Part shown: positions 8,382 to 16,703 of the stretch, one piece after another
Position numbering within the stretch: the stretch's first letter is position 1
How the letters are laid out: each line of letters starts with the position of its first letter
Assembly (NCBI RefSeq): GCF_023707985.1
Contig: NZ_BRCF01000003.1
Coordinates: 1 to 64,000 of the forward strand
DNA: 64,000 nt
Reading direction: 5' to 3'
Source: Sporosarcina sp. NCCP-2716
Lineage (GTDB): Bacteria; Bacillota; Bacilli; Bacillales_A; Planococcaceae
Program-made: the position numbers and the translations under genes
The notes under the pieces: generated by a model
Databases searched by the model: none
Seen by the model: only the letters and a program-made list of their open reading frames with translations
Told to the model about the DNA's origin: nothing

Positions 8382-8421
8382 TGGCTGAACACTCCTTTCA
8401 TATATACAGAAAATGAACCGC

Positions 8422-8970
8422 TCATTGCCAATCAGTATGCGGTTCGACTTGTCCCACAGTCATCCGTTCCGTCCGCTGCCGGATCGCATCCAGCACACCA
8501 TCGGAAATCTCCTGGTTAGTCAACCAGCGAGGATGGCCATTGTCGAGCACAAAGCCCAGTTGCACTTGCGAATACAAACAGTTAGCAGGCACAATCAAGC
8601 TTCGTTTGACCTCCTCCGCATTCGCCTGGCTGCCAAGAACGTGGTATAACTCCCAATTGTCATAATCCATTGAAACTTCCTGCAGAAGCAGCGGAAGAGC
8701 AGATACAGCGTCAGAGTGAATCCAAGCAACGACAGTCCCAATGGGGCCGTTTTGGTGAATGGCTTCCTTTATCTTCATGCGTAACAGAAGATCGTCTTTG
8801 TAATCGACGAGCAAAGGGGTAACCCGTTCTGAATTACTTACCCTTTTCACCAGCTCATTCATTCGTTCGGCGCTGCGAGCAATGATGGAGACATGGTAAC
8901 CGGCAGATACCAGCCATTGGGATACACCTGATAACATGCCGGTTCCGCCGACGACTAATGCATGTTTCAT
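8422..8970 (-). CDS. Short-chain dehydrogenase-like NAD(P)-binding protein
   Basis: A 182-residue Rossmann-fold protein. The N-terminus MKHALVVGGTGMLSGVSQWL carries a GGTGMLSG nucleotide-binding turn, and an arginine after the second strand (SIIARSAERM) suggests NADP(H). No Tyr-x-x-x-Lys catalytic pair is evident, so this may be a non-canonical or binding-only member. The ATG at 8970 is seven bases from GGAGG; a GTG nine bases upstream is less likely. Function unknown. Confidence 0.65.
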   Translation of the reverse strand: MKHALVVGGTGMLSGVSQWLVSAGYHVSIIARSAERMNELVKRVSNSERVTPLLVDYKDDLLLRMKIKEAIHQNGPIGTVVAWIHSDAVSALPLLLQEVSMDYDNWELYHVLGSQANAEEVKRSLIVPANCLYSQVQLGFVLDNGHPRWLTNQEISDGVLDAIRQRTERMTVGQVEPHTDWQ

Positions 8971-9050
8971 TGCAGTCACCTCCCGCTAGTTGTTGTCGCT
9001 TGTCCTGCCCTCTCATTTACATTTCAAGAACCCGATAGCTTTCAATAAGT

Positions 9051-9959
9051 TCACTCAAAAACTTTTAACGGTACAACTTTTTTCTGGTATGTAATCAACG
9101 TCGCGCAAGGCGCGAATGGAAACCGCTTCAGCACTTCCGTCGCATACGGATCCGTTGTATCGAATTCTCCTATAAGTGTGTGAATATGATGTATCGCTGC
9201 GTAATAAAGTTGGTGCCTCACCAGTTCAGAAAGGATGGAGGGATCCGCCTCCTTGATATAGCCACACCAGCCAAGTTCATAAGCGCCAACCTTTTCAGAG
9301 GTGTGAAGAAACGAATACGCGATGATTTCATCAGCTTTCGTATCCATCCATACGAAACTTCCATCTTCAATGGTGTCTTCCGCAAACACGACTTGTTCCC
9401 ATTCGGAAACCGATCTGTCGGCAGGTGGATTCACCTGATGTGTTTCTTCATAAATCCGCTTTGCTAAGGAAACAACTTGCATGCGTGCGTCTTCCGACAG
9501 TTCAGCAATCGATTGTACAGCCTGGCCGTCAAGTCGCTTTTCAGGCGGTTCCTCCAACGGCACATGGGATAAGAGAAGTTCCGGCATATACGTCCGTCTG
9601 ATTTCAGTAAATCCATTTCCGGTATAGACAGATTTCAATCCGGGCGCTGTTTCCCAGATGGACGTCTGCAATGGGTAGGAAAGAGCCTCGTAACGGTCCG
9701 CTTCCGCAAGAAGGCTGCTAAGCGACTCATCATCTGCCAGTTCAGGATCACTCACGGTTTTGATATACGTGCAATGGGGATGAAAGCGGCTTTTCCAGCC
9801 GAACAGGACAGCTGCAAGCTTTCCCTGCACCTCGGCTGAAAACGCAAACTCACACTTGTTATCCTGTAGCAACTCAAGCAAAGTCTCCTCTTCAAAAGAC
9901 AAATGAAACAACCGTGCTGCTTGCGCTTTATCTTGGGAGCTAAAACTTCGTATGATCAT
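9051..9959 (-). CDS. GNAT family N-acetyltransferase (double-domain)
   Basis: A 302-residue protein with two GNAT-like lobes. The N-terminal lobe includes TYIKTVSDPELADDESLSSLLAEADRYEA and GLKSVYTGNGFTEIRRTYMPEL. The C-terminal lobe includes IIAYSFLHTSEKVGAYELGWCGYIKEADPSILSELV. This bilobed layout is common in Bacillus acetyltransferases of unknown substrate. A TTG at 9968 is in frame but only two bases from AAGGAG; I prefer the ATG at 9959 (MIIRSFSSQ). Confidence 0.75.
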   Translation of the reverse strand: MIIRSFSSQDKAQAARLFHLSFEEETLLELLQDNKCEFAFSAEVQGKLAAVLFGWKSRFHPHCTYIKTVSDPELADDESLSSLLAEADRYEALSYPLQTSIWETAPGLKSVYTGNGFTEIRRTYMPELLLSHVPLEEPPEKRLDGQAVQSIAELSEDARMQVVSLAKRIYEETHQVNPPADRSVSEWEQVVFAEDTIEDGSFVWMDTKADEIIAYSFLHTSEKVGAYELGWCGYIKEADPSILSELVRHQLYYAAIHHIHTLIGEFDTTDPYATEVLKRFPFAPCATLITYQKKVVPLKVFE

Positions 9960-10022
9960 ACTGGGCAAATCTCCTTCCTATTTAAAAGTAAAGAAATGAA
10001 GAGGAGTATCCCGGACTTCCTC

Positions 10023-10607
10023 TTATTTGTCGTCCAATCGCTCCAAAAACAAAAGTACCCGCTCGATCATCTGTGCAGTCGCAGCAGAGTCGTAGCCTGG
10101 CTGACTGTTATCTGCGAAAAAATGCTGGTTCCCGGTATAGAGGAACAGTTCACCACTGTCCGATGTCTCGGTTATCTCCCGGGCCGCTTCCAGATCTCCT
10201 TCGTCTGCGAAAAACGGATCCTCCTTCATTCCATGGACTTGCAAGGGAAGTTTCGCAGGCCATGGACCGCCAAACTCCTCGGCAGGTGCGCACGAAGCGA
10301 TAAAAAGGGCACCTGCTGCGCCCGCTCTTGTCTGGGCAAGCTGCTGAGCGGCCATCACGCCGAGGGAGTATCCGGCATAGACGACAGACGGCTGCACATC
10401 TTCCGCTGCCTGCCGAACGCGCTCCATCAGAGTCTCAAATCCTATCTCTTTCACGAAAGCGAAGCCTTCCTCAATCGTTTCAAATATTCTGCCCTCGAAC
10501 AGGTCCGGGGTGTGAAGCGTGTGTCCTGCTTGTTCCAGTACTTCTGCCAAGTGCAGAATCCCGGCTGTACGCCCAAGTACATGGTGAAAAAGTAAAACGT
10601 CTGCCAT
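10023..10607 (-). CDS. Dienelactone hydrolase family protein
   Basis: A 194-residue alpha/beta hydrolase. The nucleophile elbow is YAGYSLGVMAAQ (~95-106), where dienelactone hydrolase itself has cysteine. Candidate acid and histidine lie in GMKEDPFFADEGDL (~150) and YTGNQHFFADN (~172). FHHVLGRTAGILHLAEVLEQ at the start matches the small single-domain branch of the family. Substrate unknown; cytoplasmic. The gene ends about 55 bases before the acetyltransferase gene at 9051-9959. Confidence 0.8.
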   Translation of the reverse strand: MADVLLFHHVLGRTAGILHLAEVLEQAGHTLHTPDLFEGRIFETIEEGFAFVKEIGFETLMERVRQAAEDVQPSVVYAGYSLGVMAAQQLAQTRAGAAGALFIASCAPAEEFGGPWPAKLPLQVHGMKEDPFFADEGDLEAAREITETSDSGELFLYTGNQHFFADNSQPGYDSAATAQMIERVLLFLERLDDK

Positions 10608-10652
10608 AGGACGGCCTCCTCTGTCTGATTCTGTTTTAAGTATTCATTCAAT

Positions 10653-11054
10653 TTAGACGAAAGGAAGATCCAGCTGCCAGGAAACGCCAAATCGGTCATT
10701 CAGCCAGCCAAACTTCCGGCTGAACCCGTAATCACCTAACGGCATGAGCGCCTGCCCGCCCTCCAACAACTTTTCGTAAAGCGTGTCGATCTCCGCCTCG
10801 GACTCACACGTTAGGAAAATGGAAAAGGACGGCGTAAAGTCGAACGCATGGCTCACGTTACTGTCAATGCACATGAACTCCTGACCTTTCAGGTGGAATA
10901 GCGCCCGCATGACAGTCCCTTCATCTCCCGCTTCGCCTGCTCCATAACGCACAATGTTCGTAATGCCTGACTCTTCGATAAGGGAAACATAAAAATTCAT
11001 CGCTTCCTCTGCCTGTCCTCCTTGGAACATCAAAAACGGAGTGACTTTCTTCAT
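10653..11054 (-). CDS. VOC family protein (PhnB-like)
   Basis: A 133-residue vicinal-oxygen-chelate protein of the 3-demethylubiquinone methyltransferase-like/PhnB group. Marks are KKVTPFLMFQGGQAEEAMNFYVSLI at the start, GTVMRALFHLKGQEFMCIDS in the middle, and the C-terminal DRFGVSWQLDLP. Such proteins are dimeric; catalytic activity is generally unproven. The start has AAAGGAAGATGCGGCA upstream. It is convergent with nothing and simply continues the minus-strand run. Confidence 0.85.
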   Translation of the reverse strand: MKKVTPFLMFQGGQAEEAMNFYVSLIEESGITNIVRYGAGEAGDEGTVMRALFHLKGQEFMCIDSNVSHAFDFTPSFSIFLTCESEAEIDTLYEKLLEGGQALMPLGDYGFSRKFGWLNDRFGVSWQLDLPFV

Positions 11055-11107
11055 TGCCGCATCTTCCTTTCTTTCTTTAAAGGATTAAAAATCGGTAGTT
11101 TCTTGAA

Positions 11108-11824
11108 TCATTTTACTGCATGGAATATAAAAGATTGCGATTTTGCAGTAGCTGGTTCAAACTGCCAGTCCGAGTATATTTCAATAGAAGAAAAGCCGGA
11201 CATTTGCAAGGACTCGCGAATTTCTTCCAGTGTACGGAACCGCAGCTGCATCCTTTCCCGTATTAGTGTTTCCCCAGTATGAACAGTTTTTACAGTTTCG
11301 TAGAACGTGAAGACGTCTCCTTCGAAGCCTTCGTAATCTGTCCAAATCTCAAGGGGATCTCCAGTTGTCATGTCATTCGCAACATCAGGCGTTAAGTCCT
11401 TTTCCCACTGTTCCCACGCTTTTGCCAATGGATTGCGAGTGTCGAAAATAAAATGTCCGCCGGGGTTCAGTGATCGATAAACATCCGAAACGACTTGCCT
11501 CCAACTTTCATCTGTCAGGAATACTTGCGCTACATTCGCAGTCATAACTACCGCATCATACGCACTTGCTTCCAGTTGCCTGCTGTCACCGACAATCCAA
11601 GTCACGTCATTTGCATACGTTTTTTTCTTCGCGTATTCAAGAGCCTCTTCGTTAGGATCGATCGCAGTGATCGTATAGCCTGCTTTAGAAAAATGGGTCG
11701 TCAGTCTTCCTGTTCCGCACCCTAGGTCAGCAATCTGGTCGGGGTTCACTTTCCGCAACAGATCCAAGAAAAATTCATCGTCTCTCGCCCACCTGTTGAC
11801 TTGGTCATAAACAATCGGAATCAC
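11108..11824 (-). CDS. Class I SAM-dependent methyltransferase
   Basis: A 238-residue Rossmann methyltransferase. Motif I is IADLGCGTGRLTTHFSKAG (residues ~31-49), an acidic residue ends the second strand (TAIDPNEEAL), motif II/III lies near YDAVVMTANVAQVF, and FIFDTRNPLAKAWEQW follows. The substrate is probably a small molecule. A longer frame with a TTG exists, but AAGGTG lies just upstream of GTG at 11824 (MIPIVYDQV), the better start. Confidence 0.85.
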   Translation of the reverse strand: MIPIVYDQVNRWARDDEFFLDLLRKVNPDQIADLGCGTGRLTTHFSKAGYTITAIDPNEEALEYAKKKTYANDVTWIVGDSRQLEASAYDAVVMTANVAQVFLTDESWRQVVSDVYRSLNPGGHFIFDTRNPLAKAWEQWEKDLTPDVANDMTTGDPLEIWTDYEGFEGDVFTFYETVKTVHTGETLIRERMQLRFRTLEEIRESLQMSGFSSIEIYSDWQFEPATAKSQSFIFHAVK

Positions 11825-11966
11825 GTGCTCACCTTCTTTTCTTGTATTCTTCAATTTCAGTCGTACGGATTTGTCGATCAGCGGCTATAGAGGTGAAGTG
11901 GAATGCTGAATGGCCGCCACTGTTTGTGTACAGGTTTTGCGGAAGATTCGCTTCATCGGTGGATAG

Positions 11967-12416
11967 CTAGCGGTCGTTTCTATTGGCTGAAAGCAAGTCC
12001 AATAGGTTTTCCGGCACAAGGCGTTTTCTTCCTGTCCGAAACGTCTGAATGGGAAGTCGTAGCACTTTAAAAACATGACCGTTATCCTCTATTCCTTCAA
12101 ACGATTCCTTCGTGTTGAATAAGTCATCGATAAAGGAAGCATCATAGACGCGAACAATCTCGTGACCTGTCCTTCCGTTGAATGTAAATATGTTTTCCAG
12201 TGTCCCTAAATAAGTAAGTTCGGTGACATCTGCGCCTAGTTCTTCTTTCATCTCCCGGATAAGTGCTTCTTCGCTGCTCTCGCCAAATTCAATGCCGCCT
12301 CCGATCGGACGATAAAAATGTTCCTTTTTCACCGGATCATACCCTTCTGCGACAAGAATGGTATCACCCTGACGGAATATACAAATAACGAGCGGCCGAA
12401 TACTCCCTTCTTTCAT
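11967..12416 (-). CDS. NUDIX hydrolase
   Basis: A 149-residue pyrophosphohydrolase. The NUDIX box runs from GGGIEFGESSEEALIREMK to EELGADV (~38-62), preceded by the IRPLVICIFRQGDTILVAEGYD strand pair. Such enzymes hydrolyse nucleoside diphosphate derivatives; the substrate here is not deducible. The frame is open upstream, but the ATG at 12416 starts the domain and has AAAGGAG 11 bases before it. Confidence 0.85.
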   Translation of the reverse strand: MKEGSIRPLVICIFRQGDTILVAEGYDPVKKEHFYRPIGGGIEFGESSEEALIREMKEELGADVTELTYLGTLENIFTFNGRTGHEIVRVYDASFIDDLFNTKESFEGIEDNGHVFKVLRLPIQTFRTGRKRLVPENLLDLLSANRNDR

Positions 12417-12478
12417 ACACTTCCCATCTCCTTTGATACCTGTATCCGCAAGATCATCCAGTGTTGGCGACAAAACGT

Positions 12479-12880
12479 TCAGGTAACCAATAGTTGTTTC
12501 ACTGTAATAGTATCGATCAGCTCATCAATAGAACCCGTACATTTCTCTACGTTTGATAAGTGATAAAAGGTACTTGTTGTTTCAAAATTATCGATAAGGT
12601 CATCAGGTGAGTAAAGATAAATCGTTTTACCTTGACCGAGTGCAAGGCCAAACTCAATATGGCTCCCTTTGCCGGCGGGCAACAATACGACAAGAAAATC
12701 AGCATTGATTACTGCCTGTTTTTCCTTGATTCCTATTTCTCGCAAATCCTCGATGGTTACAGCCCGGTCATTTGTTGTCCAATCATAGGTATGAACAAAC
12801 CCATTGTCTGTTAATCGCCTACTTACATGGCGAACTGCATCGATATTCGTCAAGCTCGATGCACAATAAAATGTTGTGAT
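12479..12880 (-). CDS. Nucleoside 2-deoxyribosyltransferase-like protein with apparent ATC start
   Basis: A 133-residue protein if translated from ATC at 12880. Family features are an N-terminal FYCASSLTNIDAVRHVSRRL (the strand and helix that open this fold), IKEKQAVINADFLVVLLPAGKGSHIEFGLALGQGKTIYLYSP with the conserved acidic HIEFG site. The first ATG/GTG/TTG in frame is a TTG at 12853, which would delete the first strand. A strong GAGGAGG lies seven bases before the ATC, and no other start codon occurs between it and the upstream in-frame stop. Either a rare ATC start or a mutated ATG. DUF4406/toxin-like relatives share the fold. Confidence 0.7.
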   Translation of the reverse strand: MTTFYCASSLTNIDAVRHVSRRLTDNGFVHTYDWTTNDRAVTIEDLREIGIKEKQAVINADFLVVLLPAGKGSHIEFGLALGQGKTIYLYSPDDLIDNFETTSTFYHLSNVEKCTGSIDELIDTITVKQLLVT

Positions 12881-12905
12881 CGAAAACCCTCCTCTCCTTA
12901 AAAAC

Positions 12906-13433
12906 TCAGCCTTTTGAACCGCACGTCATCTCCAGCTGATTCCAGCACGAAATGTCAGGATTAGTAAGGTCAGCCCAGTCCTCAAACCCAAATTGGTTAT
13001 CTAATCGATTGAGGAGCAACGCCAGCAGATTCCCGTGAGTAACAATCAAGGTGGTGGCCAAATGATTCCTAAAAGCCTCATCGACAACTGAGACAATCCT
13101 GACCGCCGCTTCTGCACTGGACTCGCCGCCGTCAAACTTCAAATCGGGATTATCGAACGTTTTCTTTAATTTATCCAGCCAATCGTGAAGTGGGACACCG
13201 CTGAGTCGTCGCTCTTCCAATCGGGCATCCGTTTCAATGACAAGTTGCTTTCGATCGGCGAAAGGCTGGACCGTTTGGATAGCTCGCTTGAACGGACTGG
13301 AAATAATGCGGTCCACTTGAAGGTTCCCGAAGAAATCAGCCAGATCCTCAGCTTGTACCCCCTCTTTTGTCAGCGGCGCCTCTGGTGACTGTCCCTCCGC
13401 TTGGCAATGACGAACCATATATATTCTCTTCAA
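12906..13433 (-). CDS. Histidine phosphatase family protein (phosphoglycerate mutase-like)
   Basis: A 175-residue member of the histidine phosphatase superfamily. The motif near the start is YMVRHCQAEG (RHC instead of the commoner RHG), with RIISSPFKRAIQTVQPF (~60) and the second catalytic histidine in TLIVTHGNLLALLL (~140). Substrate unknown. A longer open frame exists, but TTG at 13433 is placed seven bases after AAGGAGG and begins directly before the first strand (MKRIYMVRH), so I chose it. Confidence 0.8.
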   Translation of the reverse strand: MKRIYMVRHCQAEGQSPEAPLTKEGVQAEDLADFFGNLQVDRIISSPFKRAIQTVQPFADRKQLVIETDARLEERRLSGVPLHDWLDKLKKTFDNPDLKFDGGESSAEAAVRIVSVVDEAFRNHLATTLIVTHGNLLALLLNRLDNQFGFEDWADLTNPDISCWNQLEMTCGSKG

Positions 13434-13482
13434 CGGATTTCCTCCTTGTTTGCAATCAACACCTGAGAAATTAAGCGCCCTT

Positions 13483-13941
13483 CTATGGGGAGAGTACGCC
13501 GGAATCCCCCAAGCTTTTCGTGAAACAAACAATCCGGTTAGCTTCCTGGAATCCTAACTTCAGATGCATCGCAAGACTTCCTTCGTTGTCCAGTTCACAG
13601 TCGCTGGCGAATTCTTGGCAGCCTTTATGCTTGGCCCACTTCTCACACATAGTTATCAGCTTTTTCGCAATCCCCTGTTCGCGGAATTTTTCTTTCACGA
13701 ACAGTCCTTCCAAATAGCCGACCGGGCTGGAACTAGTGCCTTCCACGTAGTCATGGCGCAACTGGCATTGAGCAAAACCGACAGGCTGTCCATCATGAAG
13801 AGCGAGAAAAATTGCCGCATCGGATTGCGTGAGTATCTGCTCCATTTCTTCGCGAAGTTCCTCCCCCGTATGATCCGGCCAAAGCAGCAGCGCAAGCTCT
13901 GCTACTTCATTTGCGTCTTGTAAGGTTGCTTTTCTAATCAT
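13483..13941 (-). CDS. Aminoglycoside 6'-N-acetyltransferase-like GNAT protein
   Basis: A 152-residue GNAT protein. The second half, VGYLEGLFVKEKFREQGIAKKL followed by EFASDCELDNEGSLAMHLKLGF, closely follows the signature of AAC(6') aminoglycoside acetyltransferases, which acetylate the 6'-amino group using acetyl-CoA. The N-terminal LLWPDHTGEELREEM also fits. Whether it confers resistance here is inference: many chromosomal AAC(6')-like proteins are weak or have other roles. Start ATG has GGGAGG upstream. It lies 18 bases downstream of an LD-carboxypeptidase gene. Confidence 0.75.
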   Translation of the reverse strand: MIRKATLQDANEVAELALLLWPDHTGEELREEMEQILTQSDAAIFLALHDGQPVGFAQCQLRHDYVEGTSSSPVGYLEGLFVKEKFREQGIAKKLITMCEKWAKHKGCQEFASDCELDNEGSLAMHLKLGFQEANRIVCFTKSLGDSGVLSP

Positions 13942-13958
13942 ATTTTCCTCCCGGATGT

Positions 13959-14990
13959 TTACTTCACTGCGCTTTCTAGGATGGTAAAGGACGTTTGATC
14001 ACAGTCGATTTCCGTTAGTGCTCCATACGGCAGGATGAATTTTGGTTCGGTGTGGCCAAAATTCAAATTATAGAGGATCGGCAGCTCTTCCAAGTTGTAT
14101 TCTTTCATAACTTTGCTGATTTCCTCTTTGTACTCCTCATAATACTTCTCGTCTTGCGGCTTGCCGAAAATTATCCCGTTCGCTTGCTGTAAGATTTCCT
14201 GGGCTGCATAATTCCTCAGCCAATAGCGGATGAGGTCAGGTTTCGGCTTCTCTTCGGATGTTTCGAAGAACAAAATGCTGTTTTTCCAGTAGTCCATGTC
14301 CGGCCACAGTTCGGTTCCTTTTACAAATTCGAGCACCTCCATGCAGCCGCCGATCAGCCGGCCCTGCACCGTGCCGGAGCCCTGCAGCAGCTCAACCCCG
14401 CTGTTTTCCTGCATGTTTCGTCGTTTAGCTTTGTTCTCTTCGATCCATTCCAATCGCTCACTCGTCCACTGATCCGCTGCTTGGATCACGCCGACCGGCT
14501 CATCCGAAAACAGCGTCCGGTTTACCATTTCCACAGTGTAGGGGTCCATCTCCACGTTTTCCGCAAAGTCGGTCAGGATGGCAGGTCCGTACATCGAAGA
14601 CAACCCGGCTTTGTGACAGAACATATGTGAAACCGTAACATCCGAGTAGCCCATGAAAACTTTGGGATTGTCGCGGATGACGTCAAAATTCATGTACGGC
14701 AGAAGTCGGATGCTGTCCTCCCCGCCTATATTCGCAATGATTCCTTTGATAGTGTCATCCCGGAATGCAGTCATAATGTCTTCCGCACGTGCTTCCGGGT
14801 GGTCGTATAGATAGTCCCCACCCTTCAAACTGTTGGGCATCGGTACCACTTCCAAGCCGAACACTTCCTCCAGACGCTGTACTCCCTGCTCATACCGCCA
14901 GCGCAGCTGTGGATCTCCGGCGCCGCCCCACGAAGGGCTGACGGTTGCTATGCGGTCTCCTCGCTGTAACTTGTTTGGTTTGTTCAGCAT
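13959..14990 (-). CDS. S66 family LD-carboxypeptidase / MccC-like protein
   Basis: A 343-residue serine peptidase. Domain start GDRIATVSPSWGGAGD, then IKGIIANIGGEDSIRLLPYM and the nucleophile region KVFMGYSDVTVSHMF (~110-125). The C-terminal domain contains LIGGCMEVLEFVKGTELWP and GHTEPKFILPYGA with the catalytic histidine. S66 enzymes cleave LD-tetrapeptides in murein recycling; the MccF/MccC branch instead hydrolyses microcin C-type aminoacyl-nucleotides. This protein has the longer MccC-like layout. A second, different S66 gene lies at 21540-22529. Confidence 0.85.
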   Translation of the reverse strand: MLNKPNKLQRGDRIATVSPSWGGAGDPQLRWRYEQGVQRLEEVFGLEVVPMPNSLKGGDYLYDHPEARAEDIMTAFRDDTIKGIIANIGGEDSIRLLPYMNFDVIRDNPKVFMGYSDVTVSHMFCHKAGLSSMYGPAILTDFAENVEMDPYTVEMVNRTLFSDEPVGVIQAADQWTSERLEWIEENKAKRRNMQENSGVELLQGSGTVQGRLIGGCMEVLEFVKGTELWPDMDYWKNSILFFETSEEKPKPDLIRYWLRNYAAQEILQQANGIIFGKPQDEKYYEEYKEEISKVMKEYNLEELPILYNLNFGHTEPKFILPYGALTEIDCDQTSFTILESAVK

Positions 14991-15001
14991 ATGATTGCCT
15001 C

Positions 15002-15571
15002 CTACTCTCTCGATTCGATTTTCTGTTTCTCTGTATTAATATAGTGATCAATCTCAGCTGTTTCCGTCTCATAATTAATGCTGATTTCAAAATAGGGAAC
15101 GCCGGCCTGTACGCACCTCGTTTTGAATGCCCCGTGTTCTTCTATCATCTCTTCGAGTGTTCTTTCTTCTGGAGTGATGCGCTGCTCAATGGCATTTCTG
15201 AAAGTAACAATGTCTCCCTCATAATTTTCTCGAATATATTTTTCCGAAAACCCCATGAATACAGGAATGATTTCGTTTAAATAGAAGGGGTCCAAGTCGT
15301 GTAAGTAGTGCGGAAGGAAATAGCAGCCTTCAATGATCAGATGCTGCCTGTTCTCGATAGCCGTCATCGTTATTCCTTTTACGATAGGCCAAAGCCGATC
15401 GCCGATATGTTCTGTGCTGTCTAAAGGAGTAAAACCGCAATTTTCCTCACCCCTGTACAGCCCCATTTTCAAATGATCGAGAGACAAGTAAGGGATTTTA
15501 TAAGTTTCAAGCAGCCGCTGCGCCATTACGGTTTTGCCCGTACTTCCGACAGCGCTTAGGATAATGATCAT
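15002..15571 (-). CDS. P-loop ATPase/kinase-like protein
   Basis: A 189-residue protein with Walker A LSAVGSTGKTVMAQRL (residues 5-20) at its N-terminus and LIIEGCYFLP (~85) as a possible Walker B. YLSLDHLKMGLYRG after the first helix resembles small kinases that read a phosphorylated sugar or nucleoside. Substrate unknown. It is 11 bases upstream of the LD-carboxypeptidase gene and probably co-transcribed. Confidence 0.7.
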   Translation of the reverse strand: MIIILSAVGSTGKTVMAQRLLETYKIPYLSLDHLKMGLYRGEENCGFTPLDSTEHIGDRLWPIVKGITMTAIENRQHLIIEGCYFLPHYLHDLDPFYLNEIIPVFMGFSEKYIRENYEGDIVTFRNAIEQRITPEERTLEEMIEEHGAFKTRCVQAGVPYFEISINYETETAEIDHYINTEKQKIESRE

Positions 15572-15627
15572 CGTTTACACATCCTACTGTTTTATGAAGT
15601 AAATTCTGTCCTTCACATGTAAACAAC

Positions 15628-16146
15628 TTATAAATCTGAATATAAAAATAAAACCATAAGTTCTTCATCGAAATACATGTCGTTGATTTTTAAAGCATTT
15701 TTCTCTATCCCGAATGTTTCAAAGCCGAGGGAGGCATACAATTTTTTAGCTGGACCGTTTTGTGAAACGACGGCTAAGTATACTTGCTCGATATCCTCCA
15801 GCCCGCGTGCAGTTTCAATGATTTGTGTAAGCAGTGCTTTTCCGATGCCGCAACCACGGTTATCCGGCTTCGTATACATAGCCGTCACGTTCGCACGATG
15901 GCGTAATTTCAACCGTTGCTCACGGAACAAAGTGACAACACCGATGAGCTGATGGCTATCATCGTCGAACGCCCCATACGTAACTGTATGATCAGGTGCC
16001 GCGAACCTGTTTCTGTATTTTTCAGCCGTTTGATCTTTTTCTTCCTCAAAACTAGCTGCAAAACTGTCAGGATCGTTTTGGAGAGCTTCAAGTCGTAACG
16101 CTAGATATGCTTCTGCATCTTCGAGTTCCAATTGTCTGATTTTCAT
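15628..16146 (-). CDS. GNAT family N-acetyltransferase
   Basis: A 172-residue acetyltransferase with the acetyl-CoA loop ANVTAMYTKPDNRGCGIGKALL (R-G-C-G-I-G, ~85-105) and the C-terminal NGPAKKLYASLGFETFGIEKNAL. The layout matches small-molecule or peptide acetyltransferases of the YkwB/RimI-like broad group. The ATG at 16146 has GGAAGGGA upstream. Substrate unknown. Confidence 0.85.
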   Translation of the reverse strand: MKIRQLELEDAEAYLALRLEALQNDPDSFAASFEEEKDQTAEKYRNRFAAPDHTVTYGAFDDDSHQLIGVVTLFREQRLKLRHRANVTAMYTKPDNRGCGIGKALLTQIIETARGLEDIEQVYLAVVSQNGPAKKLYASLGFETFGIEKNALKINDMYFDEELMVLFLYSDL

Positions 16147-16214
16147 TGACCATTTTCCCTTCCTTACTATTAAACGGCGGTTTTATTACAGTTGAACCGT
16201 TCAATTTCGCATCC

Positions 16215-16670
16215 TCATAGAAGCTGTTCCTGGAAGATAGCAACCGGCCAGAATTCTTCTTTGATCAAACGATTTGCCAGTTGTTTCATCACTAGCGGGT
16301 TGCGCATCTCCCGGCTGTCGATAATGTCCAGGTCGGTCGGTTGAATCCAAGTCCACTCCGTGATTTCAGCTTCTTGGGGCTGTACAGCACCTTCCGTGAT
16401 TCGGCCGATAAAATGGAAAAGGATGACTTGGTCTTGTGTGTCACTTATGAAATTATAAACACCTGTGGTGTAAGTCAGTTCTATGTCCAACCCGGTCTCT
16501 TCCTTCACCTCCCGTTTGGCGGCCAGAAGGATGTCTTCCCCATATTCAATCCTCCCACTCGGCAAATTCCACTTGTTTCGGATACCCGGTCTGTCTTCCC
16601 TGATGAGGAGTACACTTCCTCTCTCGAGAATAGACACGCTGGCAACGAGCACGGTGTGTTGTGCAGTCAT
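16215..16670 (-). CDS. NUDIX hydrolase
   Basis: A ~151-residue NUDIX protein. The box runs from GRIEYGEDILLAAKREV to KEETGLDIEL, preceded by SVSILERGSVLLIREDRPGIRNKWNLPSG. This is the common MutT/ADP-ribose pyrophosphatase-like layout. Three closely spaced ATGs (16688, 16673, 16670) are possible; 16670 leaves a five-base gap after AGGTG. It lies directly downstream of the frameshifted serine hydrolase. Substrate unknown. Confidence 0.85.
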   Translation of the reverse strand: MTAQHTVLVASVSILERGSVLLIREDRPGIRNKWNLPSGRIEYGEDILLAAKREVKEETGLDIELTYTTGVYNFISDTQDQVILFHFIGRITEGAVQPQEAEITEWTWIQPTDLDIIDSREMRNPLVMKQLANRLIKEEFWPVAIFQEQLL

Positions 16671-16703
16671 CATTTCACCTGCCTTCATAGCGATTTTGAA
16701 TGA

